A stretch of DNA of 64,000 nt from Neisseria perflava (GCF_002863305.2 NZ_CP136962.1:1-64000); one strand, 5' to 3'. Numbered from the stretch's first letter, positions 1 to 9,714 are shown. Notes: a model not told the origin generated them from the letters alone. A program made the numbers and translations.

Positions 1-1515
1 TTGCCTGCCGGGCAGTTTGCGCAATGGATTGCGCCTTTGACCGTGGGTGAAGAAAACGGCGTATGGGTGGTGTATGGTAAAAACCAATTTGCCTGCAATA
101 TGCTCAAAAGCCAGTTTGCCGCCAAAATTGACGCCGTGCGTGCCGAATTGGTGCCTCAGCAGGCTGCTTTCGCGTTTAAGCCGGGCGTAGGTACGCATTA
201 TGAAATGGCGGCTCAGGCTGTTGCGCCGGTGCAAGTGCAAGAGGTCATTGAAGTTGAAGAGTGTGTAGAGCCTGTTCAAATGCCTTTGCAAACTGCTGCA
301 ATGGAAGAAGATAGGCCGTCTGAAACGATTTCCAAACCTGCCGCGGCCATGACGGCTGCCGAAATTTTGGCGCAACGCATGAAAAACCTGCCGCATGAGC
401 CTCAAGTGCAAACTGCTGCTCCGGCTGAGTCTAAAGCAGTTGCCAAAGCCAAAACCGACGCGCAACACGATGCGGAAGAAGCGCGCTACGAACAGACCAA
501 TCTGTCGCGCGACTATACATTTGAAACTTTGGTGGAAGGTAAGGGCAACCGCCTTGCCGCCGCAGCCGCCCAGGCGATTGCTGAAAATCCGGGACAGGGC
601 TACAACCCGTTTTTCTTATACGGCAGTACCGGTTTGGGTAAAACCCACTTGGTGCAAGCCATCGGCAACGAATTGCTGAAAAACCGTCCTGATGCCAAAG
701 TGCGCTATATGCACTCGGACGACTATATCCGCAGCTTTATGAAGGCTGTGCGCAACAACACTTACGATGTGTTCAAGCAACAATACAAACAATATGACCT
801 GCTGATTATCGACGATATTCAGTTCATCAAAGGCAAAGACCGTACGATGGAAGAGTTCTTCTATCTGTACAACCATTTTCACAACGAGAAAAAACAACTG
901 ATCCTGACGTGCGACGTATTGCCTGCCAAAATCGAGGGTATGGATGACCGTCTCAAGTCCCGTTTCTCATGGGGTTTGACTTTGGAACTCGAACCGCCCG
1001 AATTGGAAATGCGCGTGGCGATTTTGCAGAAAAAGGCAGAAGCGGCCGGTATCAGTATCGAAGACGAAGCCGCTCTGTTTATCGCCAATCTGATCCGCTC
1101 CAATGTGCGTGAGCTGGAAGGCGCGTTCAACCGTGTCAGTGCCAGCAGCCGTTTTATGAACCGTCCTGTCATCGACATGGATTTGGCGCGTACGGCTTTG
1201 CAGGATATTATTGCCGAAAAACACAAAGTCATTACCGCCGACATCATCATCGATGCGACAGCCAAATACTACCGTATTAAAATCAGCGATATATTGGGCA
1301 AAAAACGCACGCGCAACATTGCCCGTCCGCGCCAAGTTGCCATGAGCCTGACCAAAGAGCTGACCACGCTCAGCCTACCTTCTATCGGCGATGCCTTTGG
1401 CGGCCGCGACCACACGACTGTGATGCACGGTGTCAAAGCGGTGGCGAAATTGCGAGAAGAAGATCCCGAATTGGCGCAAGACTACGAAAAACTGCTGATT
1501 TTGATTCAGAACTGA
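1..1515 (+). CDS. dnaA: Chromosomal replication initiator DnaA (5' end outside window)
   Basis: DnaA binds DnaA boxes at the origin, melts it and loads DnaB helicase. The frame is open from the first base and the initial TTG is an internal Leu codon; by recollection of other neisserial DnaA proteins roughly 15-20 N-terminal residues are missing. Visible in order: the end of domain I (AGQFAQWIAPL), a variable Ala/Glu-rich linker (about residues 60-165), the AAA+ core with Walker A GSTGLGKTH (about 207), Walker B LLIIDDIQF, the arginine-finger stretch VRELEGAFNRV, and the domain IV DNA-binding signature GRDHTTVMHG (about 468). dnaN follows 106 bases later, the usual pairing. The identification is secure; only the start is unseen. 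Confidence 0.98.
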   Translation: MPAGQFAQWIAPLTVGEENGVWVVYGKNQFACNMLKSQFAAKIDAVRAELVPQQAAFAFKPGVGTHYEMAAQAVAPVQVQEVIEVEECVEPVQMPLQTAAMEEDRPSETISKPAAAMTAAEILAQRMKNLPHEPQVQTAAPAESKAVAKAKTDAQHDAEEARYEQTNLSRDYTFETLVEGKGNRLAAAAAQAIAENPGQGYNPFFLYGSTGLGKTHLVQAIGNELLKNRPDAKVRYMHSDDYIRSFMKAVRNNTYDVFKQQYKQYDLLIIDDIQFIKGKDRTMEEFFYLYNHFHNEKKQLILTCDVLPAKIEGMDDRLKSRFSWGLTLELEPPELEMRVAILQKKAEAAGISIEDEAALFIANLIRSNVRELEGAFNRVSASSRFMNRPVIDMDLARTALQDIIAEKHKVITADIIIDATAKYYRIKISDILGKKRTRNIARPRQVAMSLTKELTTLSLPSIGDAFGGRDHTTVMHGVKAVAKLREEDPELAQDYEKLLILIQN

Positions 1516-1527
1516 CCCAATGCAATA

Positions 1528-1563
1528 TTCAGACGGCCTGATGTCAATATGAGGCCGTCTGAA
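1528..1563. repeat. Inverted DUS pair between dnaA and dnaN
   Basis: TTCAGACGGCCT and AGGCCGTCTGAA are separated by 12 bases, so RNA from either strand can form a 12-bp stem. There is no long T tract afterwards, so termination may be weak and dnaA-dnaN read-through possible. Both copies are the AG-DUS dialect. Confidence 0.9.
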
Positions 1564-1621
1564 AACAAAAAATATTTTAAAATACCCGAATCAACCGATT
1601 TCAAATTCAAAGGAATGGAAC

Positions 1622-2725
1622 ATGCTGATTTTACAAGCCGATCGCGACAGTCTGCTCAAGCCGTTGCAAGCCGTTACCGGTATTGTCGAACGTCGCCATA
1701 CTCTGCCGATTTTGTCCAATGTGTTACTGGAAAGCAAAGACGGACAGACCAAACTTTTGGCAACCGACTTGGAAATCCAAATCAATACCGCCGGCCCGGA
1801 AAGTCAGGCAGGCGATTTCCGCATTACGACCAACGCTAAAAAATTCCAAGACATCCTGCGCGCCCTGCCTGACAGTGCGTTGGTGTCACTGGATTGGGCG
1901 GATAACCGTTTGACTCTGCGCGCGGGCAAATCCCGTTTTGCCCTGCAAACCCTGCCGGCTGAAGACTTTCCGTTGATGAATGTCGGCAGCGACGTCAGCG
2001 CGACTTTCTCGCTGACTCAAGAAACCTTCAAAACCATGCTTTCGCAAGTGCAATACAGCATGGCGGTTCAAGATATCCGCTATTACCTCAACGGCTTGCT
2101 GATGCAGGTTGAAGGAAACCAACTGCGCCTTGTTGCAACCGACGGCCACCGCCTTGCTTATGCGTCCAGCCAAATTGAAGCAGAACTGCCGAAAACGGAA
2201 GTGATCCTGCCGCGCAAAACGGTATTGGAACTCTTCAAACTGTTGAACAATCCGTCCGAATCCATCACCGTTGAGCTTTTGGATAATCAAGTACGCTTCC
2301 AATGCAATGGTACGACCATTGTCAGCAAAGTCATCGACGGCAAGTTCCCTGACTTTAACCGCGTGATTCCTTTGGATAATGACAAGATTTTCCTCGTATC
2401 CCGTACCCAGCTTTTGGGTGCGCTCGAGCGTGCCGCCATTCTTGCCAATGAAAAATTCCGCGGCGCGCGACTGTTCCTGCAGCCTGGTTTGCTGAGTGTC
2501 GTATGTAGCAACAATGAGCAGGAAGAAGCGCGCGAAGAGCTGGAAATTGCTTACCAAGGCGGAGAACTCGAAGTTGGTTTCAATATCGGCTACCTGATGG
2601 ATGTGTTGCGTAACATCCACTCCGACGATATGCAGCTTGCTTTCGGCGATGCCAACCGTTCAACGCTGTTTACTGTGCCGAACAATCCGAATTTCAAATA
2701 CATCGTGATGCCGATGCGTATTTAA
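1622..2725 (+). CDS. dnaN: DNA polymerase III beta sliding clamp
   Basis: This encodes the ring-shaped processivity clamp that tethers the replicative polymerase to DNA. The 367-residue product has the normal family length and starts MLILQADRDSLLKPLQAV, with the conserved RRHTLPILSNVLL stretch near residue 25, the central ATDGHRLAYAS motif and the C-terminal end IVMPMRI, which forms part of the hydrophobic partner-binding cleft region. The ATG is preceded by an AAAGGA ribosome-binding site at 1609-1614. It follows dnaA in the same direction, and a strong hairpin terminator lies just downstream. Nothing is unusual. Confidence 0.98.
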   Translation: MLILQADRDSLLKPLQAVTGIVERRHTLPILSNVLLESKDGQTKLLATDLEIQINTAGPESQAGDFRITTNAKKFQDILRALPDSALVSLDWADNRLTLRAGKSRFALQTLPAEDFPLMNVGSDVSATFSLTQETFKTMLSQVQYSMAVQDIRYYLNGLLMQVEGNQLRLVATDGHRLAYASSQIEAELPKTEVILPRKTVLELFKLLNNPSESITVELLDNQVRFQCNGTTIVSKVIDGKFPDFNRVIPLDNDKIFLVSRTQLLGALERAAILANEKFRGARLFLQPGLLSVVCSNNEQEEAREELEIAYQGGELEVGFNIGYLMDVLRNIHSDDMQLAFGDANRSTLFTVPNNPNFKYIVMPMRI

Positions 2726-2755
2726 TTAGCGTATTTAATTAGTATGTGAACAAAC

Positions 2756-2787
2756 AAAAAGAGCGTGTACGGTACACGCTCTTTTTT
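2756..2787. terminator. Rho-independent terminator after dnaN
   Basis: A GAGCGTGTAC/GTACACGCTC stem with almost no loop is flanked by A5 on the left and T6 on the right, so it can stop transcription from both dnaN and the converging gene at 2879-3241. Confidence 0.9.
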
Positions 2788-2800
2788 ATAGGCTTGAATC

Positions 2801-2837
2801 AAAAGGCCGTCTGAAAATTGCTTTTCAGACGGCCTTT
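2801..2837. terminator. Inverted DUS pair, bidirectional terminator
   Basis: AGGCCGTCTGAA and TTCAGACGGCCT, with a short AT-rich loop and flanking A and T runs, form a second terminator-like hairpin between the convergent dnaN and ACP-like genes. Confidence 0.85.
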
Positions 2838-2878
2838 CTATCAAACCGGGATGATTCGGTTAAATAGGAAAACTGGGA

Positions 2879-3241
2879 TTAACGTGGACGTGGTTCGCAG
2901 TTTTTCACCAGGAATGAGCCGTTAGGGGCGTTCACGCCAACTACTTCAGAAGTAGTGTGGGTGTTTTTGTCGATGAAACCGGCAGACATTGTATAGCCGC
3001 GGCGGTTGGTGAAAGTAGTGCCAGTGCTGTCAGAACGTTTTTTGTCGACAACCAAAGAGGCTTTTTTGCCACCGGCGTTTACGTCGGCAGTAACTGCACG
3101 GCCGCTACGGTCAAAGCCATACATCACGTTCAGTGATTTGCCACCGTCACAACTGTAAGAAACGAAGCCGGCAGGTGCAGCGGCAGCGGAGAAGGAAACA
3201 GTAGCCAATGCGGCTGCAGTGATAACAGAAAGTAATTTCAT
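2879..3241 (-). CDS. Secreted ACP/MliC-like protein (candidate lysozyme inhibitor)
   Basis: The 120-residue product starts with a signal peptide (MKLLSVITAAALATVSFSAAAA). The mature part has two cysteines, one in VSYSCDGGKSLNVMYGF and one in the C-terminal FLVKNC, which could form a disulfide. The C..G..VxYGF pattern, the size and the C-terminal cysteine match my recollection of neisserial Adhesin Complex Protein (ACP), an outer-membrane-associated adhesin and C-type lysozyme inhibitor of MliC-like fold. An ATG with a GGAG site upstream supports the start. It stands alone, convergent with dnaN. A second protein with the same YxC...VMYGF core lies at 48172-48729. Family membership is likely; inhibition of lysozyme is inferred. 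Confidence 0.8.
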   Translation of the reverse strand: MKLLSVITAAALATVSFSAAAAPAGFVSYSCDGGKSLNVMYGFDRSGRAVTADVNAGGKKASLVVDKKRSDSTGTTFTNRRGYTMSAGFIDKNTHTTSEVVGVNAPNGSFLVKNCEPRPR

Positions 3242-3492
3242 GATCTAAGCTCCATATGAGGGTTGTGTGTTATCTTGCAAAGTGAGAAAGAGTTTTCGTT
3301 TGCAGATGAAGCGTATTTTAGGCGTTTTGTCGGTAGTGGCAATTAGGTAAATTGCAAAACAGTGTTTACTTATGATTACCCGATTGTTTATTAATAGAAA
3401 GTTGTTTGTGATTTGGTGTTGCAAAGTAGTTATGTGGGTTGTTGCGGAATATATACATTAATGATTCTTTAAGAAATATAGCGAAAGAATAC

Positions 3493-3527
3493 AAAAAAAG
3501 GCCGTCTGAATGTTCAGACGGCCTTTG
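3493..3527 (-). terminator. DUS-pair terminator of lctP
   Basis: On the minus strand an inverted AG-DUS pair ends in a run of seven T, directly after the lctP stop codon; a good intrinsic terminator. Confidence 0.9.
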
Positions 3528-3539
3528 ATATGAAGCGGT

Positions 3540-5126
3540 TTACAAGAAGAAAATTGCAGCCACAGTCACGGCGATGATGCCGTAGATGGTCATTGGGATG
3601 ACAGTTTTCTTGATGATCGCACCTTCGGCGTTGTTCACGTTCAACACGCTGCACACGGCGATGATGTTGTTGATGCAGACCATGTTGCCCATTGCACCGC
3701 CGACAGATTGTAGGGCGAGGATGAGGGTAACGGACAGGCCGGTATCAAGCGCGATTTGTTGTTGAATCGGACCAAAGGTCAGGTTGGATACAGTGTTGGA
3801 GCCGGAGAAGAATGCACCGATTGCGCCAAGGTATGGGGAGAAGTACACCCAGTGTTCGCCTGCCATCGCGGCAAATTCTTTACCGATGATTTTCACCATG
3901 GAGTCATCGCCGCCAACCATCATCAGTTGAACCATAATCAGCGCACCCATCAGGGCAAGCAGAGGTTTTTTGGTTTGGTTGAAGGTTGCAGCGTAGAAAG
4001 ACCATGCATCTTTGAATTTAGTTTTGTACAGCAGGATGCAAATCCAAACGGTGAAGACAAACGGAATCCAAGCCGGAACGTAGAGGGTTTGATAGGAAGC
4101 GTTTACGCCTTGGCCGAAGATATTGCCGAAGGTGATGGTCAGGGAGTCGCTGACGGTGATTTTGGACAAATCAAACGGCAGTTGGAAGCTGAACCATTCT
4201 TCTTTGCTGGTCAGCAGACCTTTGATGCCCAACTGTTTGATACGGGTGACCACCAGCATGCCGATCAGCATACCCAAAGGAGCCAGTGCTTTGGCAACTT
4301 GTGCGAAAGGTACTTTTTCTGCATTCGGGTCTTTGGCGTAATCTTTGCTTAAGCCCCAGCCGCGGTTTGCTGCGAATACGGACACCATCAGGCCGATTGC
4401 GCCGGCAACCAGAGATGGGAATTCTTCATTGACCATCGCCAATGCAACATAAGGAAGGGTACAGGAGAATACGGCGATGCCGATGAAGCCCAAGTTTTTG
4501 CGGATTTCAGCCCAAGGTACAATGAAGCTCAAACCGATAACAGGGATGATAAAACCTGCAAAGAAGTGCATTACGCCGGTTTGCATACCGATTTCCATAA
4601 TGCTCTTTTGATCCAAGCCCAAAGGTGCGAAGCCGAACCAAGTCGGGGTACCTACTGCACCGAAGGAAACGGGCACGGAGTTCATCACCAAAGCGAAGAT
4701 GGCTACTTTTAATGGGTTGAAGCCCAAGCTCATCAGGATTGGCGCGGCAATGGCGGCAGGCGTACCGAAACCGGATGCACCTTCAATCATAAAGGCGAAA
4801 GACCAGCCGATGATCATCAACTGGGCAATCGGATTCGGGCTGATGGTAGCCAGCCATTTGCGGATGACGTCGATACAGCCGGTGGTTTCCATCATGCGGT
4901 TGAACATAATGGCACCGAAAATCACGGTAATCGGGGTCAGGGTAGAGACGAGGCCTGACGCTGCCGTTGCGTTGAGCAACATGGCGTTGTCGCCGAAATA
5001 AAACAGTTTGATGGCATAAATCAGCGCGGCGGTAATCGGCAGCGCGACGTAGGACGGCATACTGTTTTTCTTAACCATCAGCCAGATCAGCAGCACGATG
5101 GGAAAAATACTGAGAAAGAGAGCCAT
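3540..5126 (-). CDS. lctP: L-lactate permease
   Basis: This LctP/LldP-family inner-membrane symporter takes up lactate, a major carbon source for Neisseria on mucosal surfaces. The 528-residue product is hydrophobic throughout with many predicted membrane spans, and shows family stretches such as FMIEGASGFGTPAAIAAPIL near residue 115 and the C-terminal SVGGAMGNMVCINNIIAVCS. I place the start at the ATG of MALFLSIFPIVLLIWL (5124-5126) because GAGGA lies about seven bases upstream; an upstream in-frame start would add 14 poorly conserved residues. It is transcribed alone, with a DUS terminator on each side. In pathogenic species this gene is controlled by GdhR; I cannot identify an operator here. 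Confidence 0.95.
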   Translation of the reverse strand: MALFLSIFPIVLLIWLMVKKNSMPSYVALPITAALIYAIKLFYFGDNAMLLNATAASGLVSTLTPITVIFGAIMFNRMMETTGCIDVIRKWLATISPNPIAQLMIIGWSFAFMIEGASGFGTPAAIAAPILMSLGFNPLKVAIFALVMNSVPVSFGAVGTPTWFGFAPLGLDQKSIMEIGMQTGVMHFFAGFIIPVIGLSFIVPWAEIRKNLGFIGIAVFSCTLPYVALAMVNEEFPSLVAGAIGLMVSVFAANRGWGLSKDYAKDPNAEKVPFAQVAKALAPLGMLIGMLVVTRIKQLGIKGLLTSKEEWFSFQLPFDLSKITVSDSLTITFGNIFGQGVNASYQTLYVPAWIPFVFTVWICILLYKTKFKDAWSFYAATFNQTKKPLLALMGALIMVQLMMVGGDDSMVKIIGKEFAAMAGEHWVYFSPYLGAIGAFFSGSNTVSNLTFGPIQQQIALDTGLSVTLILALQSVGGAMGNMVCINNIIAVCSVLNVNNAEGAIIKKTVIPMTIYGIIAVTVAAIFFL

Positions 5127-5457
5127 GGGATTATCCTCGGGGCAACGGGCACCATAACCGTCAATCAATGGCGGTTTGATGCGATGTGTTGAGTAATAGA
5201 TGTTTTTCGAATAAGGATTGCCACCTTTTTAGATGCAATCAGTTATCAGGTAAATTGGTTTTACCAATTTATGAAAACTGTTGCACACTTTACGTAATCT
5301 TATGTAATCGGTCAAGAGGTTTGTAACAAAAAAGGCCGTCTGAAATAGGGTTTCAGACGGCCTGAGAGTATTGCCAGTAGTGCATTTGGTCGAATATGGA
5401 ATGGTATTTACATTCAATATTTTGTAAAGGTTTTGTTTTTAATTGATTTCAAACGAA
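5127..5457. other. Intergenic region upstream of lctP
   Basis: There is no convincing gene. It holds an inverted AG-DUS pair at 5333-5363 that probably terminates the queE transcript, followed by AT-rich sequence up to the lctP start, where the lctP promoter must lie. I could not single out -35 and -10 boxes with confidence. Confidence 0.6.
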
Positions 5458-6093
5458 TTATTCTATTCCTGCCCATTTATGCGTTTGTACGCTCAGTTGC
5501 CAATGGACGGGGGCATCGGATCGGCTGTTTAATACGCCGATTTGGCGGATGGTGTCGTAGATATTCATCACACCGTCTTGTTCGCAAGGCGAGAGGTAGT
5601 AATGTTGGGCGCGGATTTTGCGTTCCATCTCTTGGCAAAACGTAATGACATCGCCGTCGGCAACAATACGCACTTCGTCTGCTTTCTCGATGCAGCTTTT
5701 TTCGTATTTGGCGGCGTAGCAGGCTTTAGGGCTGGTGGCAACGTAGTCGATTTGCGGCGGCGCGGGGTTGAGGCCGTTGGTTTCGATACACAGGAAATAG
5801 CCTTCGGCTTTGAGTGTGTTGAGCAGGGTATCCAAATGCGGTTGGATGGTGGGTTCGCCGCCGGTAATGATGATGTTGCGCGCCGTGTAGGTTTTCAGAC
5901 GGCCTAAAATATCGGACAGGCTCATCATGCCGAATTTGAGGTAGTCAGTATCGCACCAGCTGCACGCGAGATTGCATTTGCCCAAACGGATGAAAACGGC
6001 GGGCATGCCTGTATTCCAGCCTTCGCCTTGAAGGCTTTCAAAGATTTCGACAATGCGGTATTGGGGATTGTTTGGTGTGATTTGAATGGTCAT
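5458..6093 (-). CDS. queE: 7-carboxy-7-deazaguanine synthase QueE
   Basis: QueE is a radical SAM enzyme that contracts 6-carboxytetrahydropterin to 7-carboxy-7-deazaguanine in queuosine biosynthesis. The product carries the cluster-binding GKCNLACSWCDTD motif (Cys 40, 44, 47 from the chosen start), ITGGEP at about residue 100 and FESLQGEGWNTG near the N-terminus. The chosen ATG gives 212 residues, typical of the family; a TTG at 6177 would add 28 residues of unlikely composition. Neither start has a clear ribosome-binding site, so the exact start is uncertain. It is the last gene of a minus-strand set with queD upstream, the preceding step of the pathway. Confidence 0.93.
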   Translation of the reverse strand: MTIQITPNNPQYRIVEIFESLQGEGWNTGMPAVFIRLGKCNLACSWCDTDYLKFGMMSLSDILGRLKTYTARNIIITGGEPTIQPHLDTLLNTLKAEGYFLCIETNGLNPAPPQIDYVATSPKACYAAKYEKSCIEKADEVRIVADGDVITFCQEMERKIRAQHYYLSPCEQDGVMNIYDTIRQIGVLNSRSDAPVHWQLSVQTHKWAGIE

Positions 6094-6201
6094 GAATGTC
6101 GGGTGTGCGGGTTCTAATTGTTGTGGTGAAGCGTTTTGAGAAATAGGTTGAGGCAGCCATTCTTTCTGTCGGTTCAATAGGAAAGAATGGCTGGTGTGTG
6201 C

Positions 6202-6573
6202 TTAAGAGGCAATGACGGCTGCGGCGGCCAAAAATGCCGGCAACCCTTGTTTGAACAAAATGCCTTTGTTGCCGGATGAAAACGCGCCCCATGCGGCGGC
6301 GATGAGGACGAAGCCGAGGAACAGGATGGTCGCGCCGTAAACCGCGTTGTCAGGTGCGGCAAAGCGCGCCCATACCAAGCCGATGGCGAGGAAGCCGTTG
6401 TACAGGCCTTGGTTGGAAAACAGGGTTTGTACGCGTTTTTGTTCCATAAACTCGTAAGGCATGTTGAACAGCTCTGACGCTTTTTCGCTTGGGATTTGCG
6501 TCATTTCGAGCCAGGCGATGTAGAAGTGTTCGACAGCGACGAAGAGGACGAGGAGGGTGGAGATGATTTTCAT
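6202..6573 (-). CDS. DUF1304-type small membrane protein
   Basis: The 123-residue hydrophobic protein has about four predicted membrane segments. MKIISTLLVLFVAVEHFYIAWLEM at the start, with the VEH..I..LEM pattern, and NQGLYNGFLAIGL in the middle fit the DUF1304 family as I recall it; its function is unknown. An AAAGGA site lies six bases before the ATG. It sits between queD and queE on the same strand, but nothing visible ties it to queuosine synthesis; it could be a transporter-like accessory or simply a passenger. Confidence 0.85.
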   Translation of the reverse strand: MKIISTLLVLFVAVEHFYIAWLEMTQIPSEKASELFNMPYEFMEQKRVQTLFSNQGLYNGFLAIGLVWARFAAPDNAVYGATILFLGFVLIAAAWGAFSSGNKGILFKQGLPAFLAAAAVIAS

Positions 6574-6646
6574 GAAGATTCCTTTTGATGTTTAGCGGAT
6601 GGGTGTGTTTGTGGAACAGGCCGTCTGAAAAATACAAAATGCCGGT

Positions 6647-7069
6647 TTAGTCTCCTTCATATTCCGCACACGACGTCGGCGTTTCCCATAGTTTCACGCT
6701 GCACACTTTGACACCGGCATTTTTCAGACGGCCATACATTTCTACGCTCATGTTTTCGGCTGTGGTGCGGCAGGGCAAGCGCAGGGTTTTCATGTTCCAG
6801 CCTTCCAAAAGCGCGGCGATTTGGCTTTCGCGTTCGTTGTCGCCGTGATAGATGAAGGCATGGTCGAACGGGTCGGTAATGTGTTGTTTGACGATGGCTT
6901 TCAGGTCGGTAAAGTCCATCACCATGCCGTCTTTTGCGCCGCCTTGGATAACGGGCGCGGAGACGGTGATTTCGAGTTTGTAGGTGTGGCCGTGCAGGTT
7001 TTGGCATTTGCCGTCATGCCCGTCGAGCATGTGCGAGGAATCGAAGGTAAAAATTTTGGTGATTTTCAT
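6647..7069 (-). CDS. queD: 6-carboxy-5,6,7,8-tetrahydropterin synthase QueD
   Basis: QueD converts dihydroneopterin triphosphate to 6-carboxytetrahydropterin, the first committed queuosine step after GTP cyclohydrolase. The 140-residue product contains FDSSHML with the first zinc histidine, GKCQNLHGHTY with the catalytic Cys 22 and the two remaining zinc histidines, MVMDFTDLK and the DHAFIYHGD stretch; near the end VKLWETPTSCAEY fits the family's WE(T/S) end. It lies between orn and the DUF1304/queE genes on the minus strand. An in-gene DUS copy encodes the peptide GRLK near residue 113. The family and substrate class are clear. Confidence 0.94.
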   Translation of the reverse strand: MKITKIFTFDSSHMLDGHDGKCQNLHGHTYKLEITVSAPVIQGGAKDGMVMDFTDLKAIVKQHITDPFDHAFIYHGDNERESQIAALLEGWNMKTLRLPCRTTAENMSVEMYGRLKNAGVKVCSVKLWETPTSCAEYEGD

Positions 7070-7088
7070 GAGATGAAGGAAGCCGATG

Positions 7089-7127
7089 AGGCCGTCTGAA
7101 CGGTGTAAAACCTGTTTCAGACGGCCT
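7089..7127. repeat. Inverted DUS pair between orn and queD
   Basis: AG-DUS copies face each other with a loop of about 15 bases. The pair lies immediately after the orn stop, so it probably terminates or attenuates orn transcription before queD. Confidence 0.85.
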
Positions 7128-7132
7128 TAAGA

Positions 7133-7690
7133 TTATTGTTCGGAAGGGAGTTTGAGGAAATGCTCGCGATAATGGCGCATTTCTTCGATGCTTTCGAGGA
7201 TGTCGTCCAATGCCTTGTGCGAACCGCGTTTGACCACGCTTTTGGCAACGGCCGGATTCCAGCGTTTGGCCAATTCTTTCAGCGTGGATACGTCTAGGTT
7301 GCGGTAGTGGAAATAAGCTTCCAAACGCGGCATGTATTTGACCATGAAGCGGCGGTCTTGATGGATAGAATTGCCGCACATGGGCGTGGATTTCTCGGGT
7401 ATCCATGCGGACATGAAGTCCAACAGGTTTTGCTCGACTTCGGCTTCGGTCAGTTTGGATTCGCGTACGCGTTGGGTCAGGCCGGTGCGGCCGTGGGTGG
7501 CGGTGTTCCACTCGTCCATGCTGTTGAGCAACTCGTCGCTTTGATGGATGACGTATACGTCCGATTGCGCCAGTACGTTCAAATCGGAGTCGGTAATGAT
7601 CATGGCGACTTCGATAATGCGGTTGTGTTCCGGGTTGAGGCCGGTCATTTCCATATCGAGCCAGCAGAGATTGTTTGCGTTTTGGGTCAT
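7133..7690 (-). CDS. orn: Oligoribonuclease
   Basis: Orn is a 3'-5' exonuclease that degrades RNA di- to penta-nucleotides and finishes c-di-GMP turnover. The 185-residue product has the DEDDh exonuclease signature: WLDMEMTGL at the N-terminus (Asp and Glu of motif I), [12 protein letters not shown] in the middle and [14 protein letters not shown] near the C-terminus (His and Asp of motif III). The ATG of [15 protein letters not shown] gives normal family length; an upstream extension of 45 residues looks non-coding. A DUS-like decamer abuts the start codon in place of an obvious ribosome-binding site. It is divergent from dxs. Confidence 0.96.
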   Translation of the reverse strand: MTQNANNLCWLDMEMTGLNPEHNRIIEVAMIITDSDLNVLAQSDVYVIHQSDELLNSMDEWNTATHGRTGLTQRVRESKLTEAEVEQNLLDFMSAWIPEKSTPMCGNSIHQDRRFMVKYMPRLEAYFHYRNLDVSTLKELAKRWNPAVAKSVVKRGSHKALDDILESIEEMRHYREHFLKLPSEQ

Positions 7691-7781
7691 TTCAGACGGC
7701 TTTGTGTTTTCAGTTGGCAGTATTATAAAGGATAAAGGTTCGGGCCGTCTGAAAGCATTTGTAACAAGTTGTGCAATCTCT

Positions 7782-7790
7782 TGATATAAT
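7782..7790 (+). promoter_or_regulatory. Candidate extended -10 promoter of dxs
   Basis: TGATATAAT matches an extended -10 element (TGN-TATAAT), with the dxs ATG 34 bases downstream. No good -35 box is needed for this class, and none is obvious. Confidence 0.55.
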
Positions 7791-7823
7791 CGTCCGTTAC
7801 ACAAAAAATCACCGCCAAAAATC

Positions 7824-9713
7824 ATGAACCCAAGCCCTTTGCTCGATATTATCGATACGCCTCAGGATTTGCGCCGTCTGGAGAAAAAACAGCTGCCGCA
7901 AGTCGCCGCCGAATTGCGCGAATTTCTGTTGGATTCCGTCGGTAAGACGGGCGGCCATTTCGCCAGTAACTTGGGCGCGGTCGAGCTGACGGTGGCGCTG
8001 CATTATGTGTACGACACTCCAGAAGACCATTTGGTTTGGGATGTCGGCCATCAAAGCTATCCGCACAAAATCTTGACCGGCCGCAAAAATCAAATGCACA
8101 CCATGCGCCAATACGGCGGTTTGGCCGGTTTTCCGAAACGCAGCGAGTCGGAATATGACGCGTTCGGCGTGGGGCATTCTTCCACATCCATCGGCGCGGC
8201 CTTGGGCATGGCCGTTGCGGACAAACAGTTAGGCAACAACCGCCGCAGCGTCGCCATCATCGGCGATGGAGCCATGACGGCAGGTCAGGCGTTTGAAGCC
8301 CTGAACTGCGCAGGCGATATGGATGTCGATTTGCTGGTCATCCTCAACGACAACGAAATGTCGATTTCCCCCAATGTCGGCGCGCTGCCGAAATACCTTG
8401 CCAGCAACGTCGTGCGTGATATGCACGGCCTGTTGAGCACCATCAAAGCCCAATCGAGCAAAGTATTGGATAAATTGCCCGGCGCGATGGAGCTTGCCCA
8501 AAAAGTCGAAAATAAAATCAAAACCTTGGCAGGTGAAGCGGAACACGCCAAGCAGTCGCTGTCTTTGTTTGAAAACTTCGGTTTCCGTTACACAGGCCCG
8601 GTGGACGGCCACAACGTTGAAAATCTGGTGGACGTATTAAAAGACTTGCGCGGCCGCAAAGGCCCTCAGTTGCTGCACGTCATCACCAAAAAAGGCAACG
8701 GCTACAAATTCGCCGAAAACGATCCTGTCAAATACCACGCTGTCGCCAAGCTGCCGAGCGAAGTGCCTGCCCCGGAAGTGAAACCTGCCGCGGCCAAACC
8801 GACCTATACGCAAGTGTTCGGCCAATGGCTGTGCGACCAAGCGGCGGCGGACGAGCGTTTGGTTGCCATCACGCCTGCCATGCGCGAGGGCAGTGGCTTG
8901 GTTGAGTTTGAACAGCAATTCCCCGACCGCTATTTCGACGTCGGAATCGCCGAGCAACACGCCGTTACCTTTGCGGGCGGTTTGGCATGCGAAGGCATCA
9001 AGCCTGTCGTGGCGATTTACTCCACTTTTCTGCAACGCGCTTACGACCAGTTGGTACACGACGTTGCCCTACAGAACCTACCTGTTTTGTTTGCCATCGA
9101 CCGTGCAGGTATTGTTGGTGCAGACGGCCCGACCCATGCCGGTTTGTACGACTTGAGCTTTTTGCGTTGCGTGCCGAACATGATTATTGCCGCACCAAGT
9201 GACGAAAACGAATGCCGCCTGCTGCTCTCAACTTGCTATCAGGCAAATTCGCCATCTGCCGTCCGTTATCCGCGCGGTACAGGCACGGGCGCAACCATTT
9301 CAGACGGCCTGGAAACCGTTGAAATCGGCAAAGGCATCATCCGTCGCGAAGGCGAGAAAATTGCCGTTATCGCCTTTGGCAGCATGGTTGTCCCATCATT
9401 GACCGCTGCCGATAATCTGAACGCGACCGTTGCCGATATGCGCTTTGTCAAACCGATAGATGAAGAGCTGATCGTCCATCTTGCACAAAGCCACGATTAC
9501 ATCGTTACCGTTGAAGAGAATGCTGAACTAGGAGGCGCAGGCAGCGCGGTGTTGGAAGTGTTGGCGAAACACGGCATTTGCAAACCGGTATTGCTGCTGG
9601 GTGTAGAAGACAAAGTTACCGAACACGGCGACCCGAAAAAACTCTTAGCCGATTTGGGGCTGAATGCCGAATCCGTTGAAAAACGGATTGCCGGTTGGAT
9701 AGAGGCCGTCTGA
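7824..9713 (+). CDS. dxs: 1-deoxy-D-xylulose-5-phosphate synthase
   Basis: Dxs is the thiamine-diphosphate enzyme that condenses pyruvate and glyceraldehyde-3-phosphate in the first step of the non-mevalonate isoprenoid route and also feeds thiamine and pyridoxal synthesis. The 629-residue protein shows the transketolase-like layout: [17 protein letters not shown] near residue 70, the [13 protein letters not shown] cofactor motif near 150, the [19 protein letters not shown] stretch near 370 and a C-terminal transketolase domain. The stop codon is part of a DUS (9703-9714), so the last residues EAV and the terminator codon are encoded by the uptake sequence. An extended -10 promoter lies upstream. 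Confidence 0.98.
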   Translation: MNPSPLLDIIDTPQDLRRLEKKQLPQVAAELREFLLDSVGKTGGHFASNLGAVELTVALHYVYDTPEDHLVWDVGHQSYPHKILTGRKNQMHTMRQYGGLAGFPKRSESEYDAFGVGHSSTSIGAALGMAVADKQLGNNRRSVAIIGDGAMTAGQAFEALNCAGDMDVDLLVILNDNEMSISPNVGALPKYLASNVVRDMHGLLSTIKAQSSKVLDKLPGAMELAQKVENKIKTLAGEAEHAKQSLSLFENFGFRYTGPVDGHNVENLVDVLKDLRGRKGPQLLHVITKKGNGYKFAENDPVKYHAVAKLPSEVPAPEVKPAAAKPTYTQVFGQWLCDQAAADERLVAITPAMREGSGLVEFEQQFPDRYFDVGIAEQHAVTFAGGLACEGIKPVVAIYSTFLQRAYDQLVHDVALQNLPVLFAIDRAGIVGADGPTHAGLYDLSFLRCVPNMIIAAPSDENECRLLLSTCYQANSPSAVRYPRGTGTGATISDGLETVEIGKGIIRREGEKIAVIAFGSMVVPSLTAADNLNATVADMRFVKPIDEELIVHLAQSHDYIVTVEENAELGGAGSAVLEVLAKHGICKPVLLLGVEDKVTEHGDPKKLLADLGLNAESVEKRIAGWIEAV

Positions 9714-9714
9714 A
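9703..9714 (+). repeat. DUS overlapping the dxs stop codon
   Basis: AGGCCGTCTGAA covers the last codons of dxs; the TGA stop is its seventh-from-last to last-but-one bases region (9711-9713). The same arrangement occurs at 44551-44562. Confidence 0.9.

Noticed and set aside
1516..1621. Possible origin of replication between dnaA and dnaN
   Set aside because: The gap is only 106 bases and holds a DUS pair; no cluster of DnaA boxes is visible. The origin may lie upstream of dnaA outside the window.
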